64,000 nt of DNA from Sphingopyxis microcysteis (GTDB lineage: Bacteria; Pseudomonadota; Alphaproteobacteria; Sphingomonadales; Sphingomonadaceae): the NCBI RefSeq assembly GCF_012274265.1, contig NZ_JAANYY010000002.1, positions 248,001 to 312,000 of the forward strand. The letters run 5' to 3'. The position numbers were made by a program, and so were the translations under genes. Position 1 is the first letter of the stretch. Each line of letters begins with the position of its first letter. The notes under the pieces are model-generated. The model had not been told where the DNA came from. It saw only the letters and a list, made by a program, of their open reading frames with translations, and did no database searches. This document shows positions 39,416 to 45,991 of the stretch, piece after piece.

Positions 39416-39643
39416 ATGAAAAAAGACATTCACCCCGACTATCACATGATCACGGTCAAGATGACCGATGGCACCGAATATCAGACGCGCTCGACCTGGG
39501 GCAAAGAGGGCGACACCATGACGCTCGAAATCGATCCCACCGCGCATCCGGCCTGGACCGGCGGCACCGGACGTCTGCTCGACGCGGGCGGCCAGGTTGC
39601 GAAGTTCAACAAGCGTTTCGGCGGTCTGTCGCTCAAGCGTTGA
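39416..39643 (+). CDS. rpmE: 50S ribosomal protein L31
   Basis: 75 residues. [19 protein letters not shown] and the C-terminal [12 protein letters not shown] are typical L31. It lacks the CxxC zinc ligands, so it is the zinc-free (C-) form common in alphaproteobacteria. The other, zinc-containing paralogue is not in this window. Ribosome binding site AGGAG lies eight bases before the ATG. It is convergent with glpK, with a family C palindrome in between. Confidence 0.95.
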   Translation: MKKDIHPDYHMITVKMTDGTEYQTRSTWGKEGDTMTLEIDPTAHPAWTGGTGRLLDAGGQVAKFNKRFGGLSLKR

Positions 39644-39649
39644 TGGCCG

Positions 39650-39723
39650 TCGCCCCCGCGAAGGCGGGGGCCGCTATCGACATAGCGCAAGGCCGACTGC
39701 GGTCCCCGCCTTCGCGGGGACGC
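39650..39723. repeat. Palindromic repeat family C, copy 1 (between convergent genes)
   Basis: Left arm 39651-39672 contains CCCCCGCGAAGGCGGGGG, right arm 39701-39722 contains TCCCCGCCTTCGCGGGGA. The arms pair with each other, and each is itself a hairpin. It fills the 83 bases between the stop codons of rpmE and glpK. Confidence 0.82.
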
Positions 39724-39726
39724 CGA

Positions 39727-41199
39727 TCAGCCCAAAATCTTTGCAAGCGCGCTTTGCCACCCGGCAAGGCGCGTTTTGCGTTTTTCGGCATCCAGCGCGG
39801 GGGTGAAGCGCGTGGTGGTGCCGCGCATCGCTTTCGCCGCGCTCGCCAGATCGGGGTAGAGCCCCGCGCCCGTCGCCGCCAGCATCGCCGCGCCAAGCGC
39901 GGTGCTTTCGACAAAATCGGGGCGTTCGACGGTCAGGTCCAGCATGTCGGCCAGATCCTGCGCCATCCAGTCGTTTGCCGCCATGCCGCCGTCGATGCGC
40001 AGGTCCGCCCAGTCGACCCCGTCGGCGGCGAAGGCGGTTTTCAGGTCGTGCGCCTGATACGCCTGCGCCTCCAGCGCGGCGCGCGCGACATGCGCCTTGG
40101 TGCTGGCAAAGCTGAGGCCAGAGATCGCCGCGAGCGCATCGGGCCGCCAATGCGGCGCACCAAGCCCGGTGAGGGCAGGGACCAGATAGACCCCGCCATT
40201 ATCGGCGACCGATCGCGCCAGCCCCTCGCTCTCACCCGCGCTCGCGAGCAGTCCCAGCCCGTCGCGCAGCCATTTGATCAGGCTGCCGGCGACGAACACC
40301 GATCCCTCCAATGCATAGGAGCGTACGTCGCCTTCCTGCACCAGCACCGTCGCGAGCAGGCGATTGGCCGAATGCGGGCGCGTCGTGCCGCTTGCCGACA
40401 GGATGAAGGCGCCGGTGCCAAAGGTCGCCTTGGTCTGCCCCGGCGACAGGCACGCCTGGCCGATCGTCGCCGCCTGCTGGTCGCCAGCCATGCCGCAGAT
40501 CGGGATTGCGCCGCCGAACAGCGCGGGATCGGTCGTGCCGACGCTGGTCGTGCAGCCGGTGATTTCGGGCAGTAGCGACATCGGGACGTCAAGCAGGTCG
40601 CAAAGCCCCGCGTCCCAACCGCCCGCGCCATTGATGTTCATGAGCAAGGTGCGCGACGCGTTGCTCGCATCGCTCACATGCACCCCGCCGGTCAGGCGAT
40701 AGACGAGATAGGATTCGATCGTACCGACCGCCAGCCGGTCGCCCGCCTCGCGCAGCTGTGGCCAATGCTTCAGCGCCCAGCCGATCTTGCTCCCCGAAAA
40801 ATAGGGATCGAGCAGCAGCCCGGTCGCCTCCTGCACCGCGGCCTCATGCCCCGCACCCTTCAGTGCCGCGCAATCGTCGGCGGTGCGGCGGTCCTGCCAC
40901 ACGATCGCGGGCGCTAGCGGCTCGCCAGTGGCGCGGTCCCAGAACACCACCGTTTCGCGCTGATTGGTAATCCCGATTGCGGCGACCCGGTCGCCCCCCC
41001 CGGCCTTCTTGATCATCGCGCGGGTGCAGGCGAGCGTCGCCTCCCAGATTTCGGCGGCATCATGTTCGACCAGCCCGGGGCCGGGATAATGCTGCCGAAA
41101 CTCGCGCTGCGCGCTGCCCAGGGGGGTGCCGTCGGCGGCGAACAACATCGTCCGGGTCGAGGTCGTCCCCTCGTCGATTACGATGATCTTGTCCGCCAT
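39727..41199 (-). CDS. glpK: Glycerol kinase
   Basis: 490 residues, standard FGGY-family length. It phosphorylates glycerol to glycerol 3-phosphate. The phosphate-binding IDEGTTSTRTMLF is at the N-terminus, then ITNQRETVVFWDR, the substrate loop GAPHWRPDA and the ATP-binding IDGGMAANDWMAQ. No glpF, glpD or regulator is adjacent, so it is a solo gene. It may be cotranscribed with nothing upstream, since the dioxygenase gene ends 66 bases before it on the same strand. Confidence 0.95.
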   Translation of the reverse strand: MADKIIVIDEGTTSTRTMLFAADGTPLGSAQREFRQHYPGPGLVEHDAAEIWEATLACTRAMIKKAGGGDRVAAIGITNQRETVVFWDRATGEPLAPAIVWQDRRTADDCAALKGAGHEAAVQEATGLLLDPYFSGSKIGWALKHWPQLREAGDRLAVGTIESYLVYRLTGGVHVSDASNASRTLLMNINGAGGWDAGLCDLLDVPMSLLPEITGCTTSVGTTDPALFGGAIPICGMAGDQQAATIGQACLSPGQTKATFGTGAFILSASGTTRPHSANRLLATVLVQEGDVRSYALEGSVFVAGSLIKWLRDGLGLLASAGESEGLARSVADNGGVYLVPALTGLGAPHWRPDALAAISGLSFASTKAHVARAALEAQAYQAHDLKTAFAADGVDWADLRIDGGMAANDWMAQDLADMLDLTVERPDFVESTALGAAMLAATGAGLYPDLASAAKAMRGTTTRFTPALDAEKRKTRLAGWQSALAKILG

Positions 41200-41265
41200 G
41201 ATGCTCTCCCGCTTTGGCCGTAACCTTGCCGCAGCGCCGCAGGCGACTCAAGAGCGGGGCGCGGG

Positions 41266-42132
41266 TCAGATCGTGTCGAGCGGGATGCGCAGATAGCGTC
41301 GCCCGTCGGGGTCGGGCGGCGGCAGTTCGCCGGCGCGGATGTTGACCTGCAACGATGGCAGGATCAGCTGCGGTGCGGCCAGCCCCTTGTCGCGCGCGCT
41401 GCGCATCGCGACGAAATCGGCTTCGCTGACCCCGTCATGGACATGGATGTTCGCCGCGCGCTGCTCGGCGACGGTCGATTCCCATTCGGGTTCGCTGCGG
41501 TCCCCGGTCGGATAGTCGTGGCAGGTGAAAATGCGCGTTTCGGCGGGCAGCGCGAAAATCTTGCGGATCGACCGATAGAGCGTCGCCGCGTCGCCGCCCG
41601 GAAAATCGGCGCGCGCCGTACCATAGTCGGGCTGGAACAGCGTATCGCCGACGAAGGCTGCGTCGCCGATTCTATAGGTCACGCACGCCGGCGTATGCCC
41701 CGGCGTGTGGATCACTCCGATCGTCAGTTCGCCGAGCGGCAAGCTGTCGCCTTCGTCGACCAGCCGCGAAAAGGCGCTGCCGTCGGGAACGACGTCGCTG
41801 GCGGCGAACAGCGGCGCGAAGATGCGCTGGACGTCGCCGATATGGCGGCCGATGACGATCGGGGCGCCGGTGCGTTCGTGAATATGATGCGCCGCGGTCA
41901 GATGGTCGGCATGGGCGTGCGTTTCGAGGATCCATGCCAGGTGCAGCCCGCGCGCTTCGATCTCGGCCAGCAGGCGGTCGGCGGCGGCGGTCGAGGTGCG
42001 CCCGTCGCGCTGGCTGAAACCCAGCACCGGGTCGATGATCGCCGCAGTGCCGCTCTGCGGATCGGCGACGATATAGCTGATCGTATTCGTGTCCTCGTCG
42101 AAAAAGCCGGTGACGTCGGGGGCGGGGGTCAT
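41266..42132 (-). CDS. MBL-fold persulfide dioxygenase-like hydrolase (Blh/ETHE1 family)
   Basis: 288 residues. Metallo-beta-lactamase fold with the metal motif ETHAHADHLTAAHHI, then GHTPACVTYRIGD, GDTLFQPDYGTARADFPGG and TCHDY. These match the ETHE1/Blh group, which oxidises glutathione persulfide to sulfite. The gene is divergent from bigR across a 64-base operator region. Its promoter is predicted from TTGATT and TAATAT boxes with 16-base spacing. It has a good ribosome binding site (AGGAGA). In Xylella and Agrobacterium, BigR represses a gene of this family, which supports the assignment. Confidence 0.88.
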   Translation of the reverse strand: MTPAPDVTGFFDEDTNTISYIVADPQSGTAAIIDPVLGFSQRDGRTSTAAADRLLAEIEARGLHLAWILETHAHADHLTAAHHIHERTGAPIVIGRHIGDVQRIFAPLFAASDVVPDGSAFSRLVDEGDSLPLGELTIGVIHTPGHTPACVTYRIGDAAFVGDTLFQPDYGTARADFPGGDAATLYRSIRKIFALPAETRIFTCHDYPTGDRSEPEWESTVAEQRAANIHVHDGVSEADFVAMRSARDKGLAAPQLILPSLQVNIRAGELPPPDPDGRRYLRIPLDTI

Positions 42133-42146
42133 GGTGAGTCTCCTTT

Positions 42147-42193
42147 GCCAATATATTAGTGCTTGCTAAATTAGAATCAACTAATATATTGGC
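42147..42193. promoter_or_regulatory. Two-armed AT-rich operator for BigR with embedded divergent promoters
   Basis: A perfect 13-bp inverted repeat: GCCAATATATTAG (42147-42159) and CTAATATATTGGC (42181-42193), separated by 21 bases. Each arm has its own palindromic core AATATATT, and the two cores are 33 bases apart, close to three helical turns. A predicted bigR promoter (GTGCTT at 42159-42164, TAATAT at 42182-42187, 17-base spacing) has its -10 in the right arm. A predicted promoter for the dioxygenase (TTGATT at 42180-42175, TAATAT at 42158-42153) has its -10 in the left arm. Binding by BigR is inferred from position. Confidence 0.75.
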
Positions 42194-42196
42194 GCC

Positions 42197-42526
42197 ATGT
42201 TCGACCTGACCCGTTTCGACCTCAGCCTCTTCGAAGCCAGCGCTGGCCGCGCCGCGACATTGCTGCGTCTGCTCGCCAACGAAAAAAGGCTGATGATCCT
42301 TTGCCAGCTCGCCGATGGCGAATTGGCCGTCGGCGATATCCAGTCGCGCGTCGGCCTGTCGCAATCGGCGCTGTCGCAGCACCTCGCGCTCCTTCGCGCC
42401 GAGGGCATCGTCGCAACGCGCCGCGAAGGGCAGGCGATTTTTTACCGGCTCGACGACCCCGCCGCGATGCGGGTGATCGAGACGCTCGCCGAACTTTTCT
42501 GCCCCCCTGAAATGAGGAAGTCCTAA
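42197..42526 (+). CDS. bigR: BigR/SqrR-type ArsR-family persulfide-sensing repressor
   Basis: 109 residues. Winged helix-turn-helix of the ArsR family: LANEKRLMILCQLADGE, then recognition region VGLSQSALSQHLALLR and wing RREGQAIFYRL. Two cysteines, Cys36 (MILCQ) and Cys102 (LFCPP), lie 66 residues apart, the same spacing as the redox pair in SqrR and BigR, which form a tetrasulfide with persulfide and release DNA. The ATG lies only about ten bases after the predicted -10 box and has no ribosome binding site, so the transcript may be leaderless. The next gene starts on the last base of its stop. Confidence 0.9.
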   Translation: MFDLTRFDLSLFEASAGRAATLLRLLANEKRLMILCQLADGELAVGDIQSRVGLSQSALSQHLALLRAEGIVATRREGQAIFYRLDDPAAMRVIETLAELFCPPEMRKS

Positions 42527-43059
42527 TGACCACCAAACTCACCGGCCTCACCCCGGCAGAGGTGCATGCGCGCATGGCGGGCGGGCGCGCCATTCTGGTC
42601 GATATCCGCGAGGCCGACGAATATGCGCGATCGCATATCGCAGGCGCGGTGTCGCAGCCGCTCTCCGGCTGGGAACAGGCGCATCTCGCGATCGAACCCG
42701 CCGCCGACGTCATCTTTACCTGCCGCTCGGGAATGCGGACCGCGGGCGCGTGCGACCGGCTCGCCGCGCGCGTCACCGGCGAGGCGTTCGTGCTTGCGGG
42801 CGGGATCGACGGCTGGCGGCGCGCAGGCCTTCCGGTGGCGACCGATCGCTCGGCGCCGCTCGAAATCATGCGCCAGGTCCAGATCGCCGCGGGCGCTTTG
42901 ATCCTGATCGGTGCGTTGCTCGGCACCCTGGTCGCCCCCGTCTGGTTCGGCCTGTCGGCTTTTGTCGGTGCCGGGTTGCTGTTTGCCGGGCTCAGCGGCT
43001 TTTGCGGGATGGCCCAGCTGCTGATGCTCGCGCCGTGGAACCGGCACCGGGCGACCTGA
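42526..43059 (+). CDS. Rhodanese-domain membrane protein
   Basis: 177 residues. An N-terminal rhodanese domain (about 5-110) has the active Cys66 in the loop TCRSGMRT and the flanking DIREADEYARSHI. A C-terminal region with two hydrophobic helices (DUF2892-like, LILIGALLGTLVAPVWFGLS and GAGLLFAGLSGFCGMAQLL) anchors it in the inner membrane. Rhodaneses move sulfane sulfur from persulfides to acceptors. Start overlaps the bigR stop (TAATG). The operon context points to sulfide or persulfide handling. The GFCGMA motif includes a second cysteine in the membrane part. Confidence 0.9.
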   Translation: MTTKLTGLTPAEVHARMAGGRAILVDIREADEYARSHIAGAVSQPLSGWEQAHLAIEPAADVIFTCRSGMRTAGACDRLAARVTGEAFVLAGGIDGWRRAGLPVATDRSAPLEIMRQVQIAAGALILIGALLGTLVAPVWFGLSAFVGAGLLFAGLSGFCGMAQLLMLAPWNRHRAT

Positions 43060-43060
43060 C

Positions 43061-43492
43061 ATGCGCGCCGCCCGGACTTTCCTGACCGCGTTGGACCGCC
43101 GCCTGTGGCGCCCGCGCTGGCTGGCGCGCCGTGCCGAGGCCATTTTTCGCGGCGCGGTCAGCTTGATCTTCATCGTTGGCGGCCTCGGCCATTTTGTCGA
43201 GCTGGACCAGATGGTGCAGCGGATCGAGGAATCGCCCTGGCGTGATCAAGTCGCAATGATCGGCGATCCCGCGATACTGCTGTGGCTGAGCGGCGGTGTG
43301 TTCGTTCTGTTCGGACTGTTGCTGGCATTGGGGTTGCTTCAGCGTCTGTCGGCGCTGCTATTATTCGTGACGCTGGTTCCGATCACCCTTTCGATTCACC
43401 TCGCGCCGGGGCATGTCGGCCCCTTGCTCAAGAACGTCACCATTCTGGGCGCGCTGGTGCTCCTCTACGCGCAGCCGCGCCCGCAAAGCTGA
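43061..43492 (+). CDS. DoxX-like inner-membrane protein
   Basis: 143 residues with four hydrophobic segments, including GAVSLIFIVGGLGHFVELDQ, LLWLSGGVFVLFGLLLALG, LSALLLFVTLVPITLSIH and LLKNVTILGALVLLYA. Pattern and length fit the DoxX/DUF6041-like group of small four-helix proteins. DoxX relatives occur as subunits of thiosulfate:quinone oxidoreductase or near sulfur genes. It starts one base after the rhodanese stop, and the exporter gene starts on its stop, so it belongs to the BigR operon. The exact function is open. Confidence 0.75.
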   Translation: MRAARTFLTALDRRLWRPRWLARRAEAIFRGAVSLIFIVGGLGHFVELDQMVQRIEESPWRDQVAMIGDPAILLWLSGGVFVLFGLLLALGLLQRLSALLLFVTLVPITLSIHLAPGHVGPLLKNVTILGALVLLYAQPRPQS

Positions 43493-44247
43493 TGGAAGCG
43501 CTGCTGCTTGCGCTGCTCGGCGGCTTGCTCGTCGGGTTGCTGCTGACGCTGTTCGGCGGCGGCGGGTCGGTGCTGGCGACGCCGTGGCTGATCTATGTCG
43601 TCGGGGTTGCCGACACCCATGCCGCGATCGCGACGTCGGCGGCAGCCGTCGCCGTCAACGCCGCGACGGGGTTGTTGGCGCAAGCAAAGGCAGGCCGCGT
43701 CAAATGGCCCTGCGCGTCGGTGTTCGCCGTTGCCGGGCTGCTCGGATCGGTGCTGGGCGCGCGGCTCGCGATGACGATCGACGGCGATCAACTGATCCGC
43801 GCCTTTGGCGCCGCGATGATCGCGATCGCCCTGTCCATGCTGATCCCCCGCAAGAACGAAGGCAATCCGGGGGTGCGCCTGACGCCGGTCATGGTGTGGA
43901 AACTGGCGCCCGTGGGCCTGGTCGCGGGCCTCGCGGCGGGATTTTTCGGGATCGGCGGCGGCTTTCTGATCGCACCCGGGCTGATGGCCGCGACGGGCAT
44001 GACGCTGGCCAACGCGTCGGCTTCATCGCTGGTGTCGGTGACCTTGTTCGGCAGCGCGACCAGTGCGACCTATGCCGTGCATGGCCAGCTCATATGGTCG
44101 CTGTTCGCCGCGCTCGTCGCCGGTGGCGCGCTTGGCACACTCGCCGCGATGCCGATCCTGCGCCGCATCGAAGCGCACGCGCGCATCCTTCGCCTTGCCT
44201 TCGCGCTGCTGGTGATCGCCGTCGGTCTGTTTATCATTTTTGGCTAG
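43492..44247 (+). CDS. TauE/SafE (TSUP) family sulfite/anion exporter
   Basis: 251 residues with seven to eight membrane segments in two related halves: LVGLLLTLFGGGGSVLATP in the first and VAGLAAGFFGIGGGFLIAPGL in the second, the internal repeat typical of TSUP permeases. In this operon it would export sulfite or a related sulfur anion formed by the dioxygenase. Start ATG at 43492 overlaps the stop of the DoxX-like gene (TGATG). The frame is open upstream but that part is shadow. It ends the five-gene sulfur divergon. Confidence 0.88.
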   Translation: MEALLLALLGGLLVGLLLTLFGGGGSVLATPWLIYVVGVADTHAAIATSAAAVAVNAATGLLAQAKAGRVKWPCASVFAVAGLLGSVLGARLAMTIDGDQLIRAFGAAMIAIALSMLIPRKNEGNPGVRLTPVMVWKLAPVGLVAGLAAGFFGIGGGFLIAPGLMAATGMTLANASASSLVSVTLFGSATSATYAVHGQLIWSLFAALVAGGALGTLAAMPILRRIEAHARILRLAFALLVIAVGLFIIFG

Positions 44248-44396
44248 CATCTTGCCAATCGGGCTTTTTCATGCCATATATTGTGCAGCGCAGCATGGCG
44301 GACCTATCCGCCGCAACCACCGGCAGCGTGATTTCCCGCCCATTTTCAGGCGCGGGCGAGCCGGACCAGCGCTTTGTCCCCAGAGGCACCCTTTCA

Positions 44397-44454
44397 CGCG
44401 GGTCGTTTCGAACCCGCGGCCCGTGCGCCGTCCGTTCGATGCGAACGGATGCGC
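44397..44454 (+). promoter_or_regulatory. Structured leader of the DEAD-box helicase gene
   Basis: Two consecutive hairpins lie 28-85 bases before the ATG: CGCGGGT/ACCCGCG (44397-44418) and GCGCCGTCCGTTCG paired with CGAACGGATGCGC (44425-44454, loop of about two to three bases). They could form an untranslated, temperature- or helicase-responsive leader, as known for some cold-shock helicases. This is inference from structure only. Confidence 0.45.
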
Positions 44455-44481
44455 CTGCGCGTCGCCCTATGTGAGTATTTT

Positions 44482-45873
44482 ATGACGACTTTTAACGACT
44501 TTGGCCTGCACGCCGACATCAATCGCGCGCTTGCCGCCAAGGATTACAGCCAGCCGACCCCGATCCAGATGCAGGCGATCCCGCCGCTGATGAAGGGCCG
44601 CGACCTGTGTGGTATCGCGCAGACCGGCACCGGCAAGACCGCCGGCTTCTCGCTGCCCTCGATCCACCACCTGATCACCTATCCGCACAAGACCAACCCG
44701 CGCAGCTGCCGGATGCTTGTGCTCGCGCCGACGCGCGAACTCGCGGCGCAGATCGCGCAGAGCTGCCGGGACTATGGCCGCTTTACCAAGCTGCGCGTCT
44801 CGACCGTGTTCGGCGGCGTGCCCGTTGGCAAGCAGATCCGCGACCTTGCGCAGGGCGTCGAAATCCTCGTCGCTACGCCGGGCCGCCTGCTGGACCTCAT
44901 CGACCAGCGCGCGCTGCGCCTCGATGATGTTGAAATCTTCGTTTTGGACGAAGCCGACCAGATGATGGACATGGGCTTCATCCATTCGCTGCGCCGCATC
45001 GCCAAGCTGCTGCCCTCGCGCCGCCAGAACCTCTTCTTCTCGGCGACGATGCCGAAGGAAATCGCGCATCTCGCCGAACAATTCCTCGAAGATCCCGTGA
45101 CCGTGTCGGTGACCCCGCAGGCGACCACCGCCGAAAAGATCCGCCAGTTCTCGACCTTCGTCGAGCAGAAGGAAAAGCAGGCGCTGCTGCACCATGTCAT
45201 CAAGACGTCGGACATCGACCGCGCGCTGATCTTCACGCGCACCAAGCATGGCGCCGACCGCGTCGTCCGCCACCTGAAGGGCGCGGGCATCGAAGCCTAT
45301 GCGATCCACGGCAACAAGAGCCAGGCGCAGCGCACCACCGCGCTGCAGGCCTTCCGTTCGGGTCAGGTGCGCCTGCTCGTCGCGACCGACATCGCGGCGC
45401 GCGGCATCGACGTGTCGGGCGTGTCGCATGTCATCAACTTCGAGATTCCGAACGTCCCCGAACAATATGTTCACCGCATCGGCCGCACCGCGCGTGCCGG
45501 GGCAGAGGGCATCGCGATCAGCTTCGTCGCCCCCGATGAGCGCACCTATATGCGCGACATCGAGCGCGTGACGCGAACCAAGTCCGAACCGATGGCGCTG
45601 CCCGAAGGCTTCAACGAGCTCGTGCGCAACCTGCCCAAGCCCGCGGCGCCGCCGCGCGATACCGGCAGCAAGGGCCGCAATCCGCAGCGCCAACGCGACG
45701 AAGCGCTCGCCGGGCGCGGCGAGGGCGGTCGCGGCGGCAACCAGCCGCGCGGCGACCGCGGCCCGCGCCGCGACGGCGCCGCCGCCGATGGCCAGCCGCA
45801 GCGCAAGCGCCGCTTCCGCCCGCGCAACAAGAGCGTCGGCGCGCACAAGGGCGCGGTCAAGCGCGTCGGTTGA
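44482..45873 (+). CDS. rhlE: DEAD-box RNA helicase, RhlE-like
   Basis: 463 residues. All helicase motifs are visible: Q motif with PTPIQMQAIPPLM, Walker A AQTGTGKT, PTRELAAQ, DEAD in VLDEADQMMDMGF, SAT, and HRIGRTARAG. The N-terminus (FNDFGLHADINRAL) and first domain resemble RhlE. The C-terminal tail (about 395-463) is Arg/Gly/Gln-rich and basic, typical of RNA-binding extensions. It unwinds RNA in ribosome assembly or decay. The ATG at 44482 follows a short AT-rich stretch (GAGTATTTT). The long leader before it holds two hairpins. Confidence 0.92.
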   Translation: MTTFNDFGLHADINRALAAKDYSQPTPIQMQAIPPLMKGRDLCGIAQTGTGKTAGFSLPSIHHLITYPHKTNPRSCRMLVLAPTRELAAQIAQSCRDYGRFTKLRVSTVFGGVPVGKQIRDLAQGVEILVATPGRLLDLIDQRALRLDDVEIFVLDEADQMMDMGFIHSLRRIAKLLPSRRQNLFFSATMPKEIAHLAEQFLEDPVTVSVTPQATTAEKIRQFSTFVEQKEKQALLHHVIKTSDIDRALIFTRTKHGADRVVRHLKGAGIEAYAIHGNKSQAQRTTALQAFRSGQVRLLVATDIAARGIDVSGVSHVINFEIPNVPEQYVHRIGRTARAGAEGIAISFVAPDERTYMRDIERVTRTKSEPMALPEGFNELVRNLPKPAAPPRDTGSKGRNPQRQRDEALAGRGEGGRGGNQPRGDRGPRRDGAAADGQPQRKRRFRPRNKSVGAHKGAVKRVG

Positions 45874-45890
45874 GGCGGTAAATTATTCTC

Positions 45891-45990
45891 TTTCTCCGTT
45901 TGTGCTGAGCTTGTCGAAGCACCGTTCTTTCCTTTAGCGTGGCTGAAAGAAGAACGGCCCTTCGACAGGCTCAGGGCGAACGGGGAAGAG
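45891..45990. repeat. Palindromic repeat family A, diverged copy 4
   Basis: CTGAGCTTGTCGAAGCACCG near the left end and CCTTCGACAGGCTCAGGGCG near the right, with inner arms CCGTTCTTT/AGAACGG and a spacer. The core matches the other A copies, but the outer ends differ (GTTTGTG/CGAACGG). It lies between the helicase and transporter genes. Confidence 0.75.
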
Positions 45991-45991
45991 A

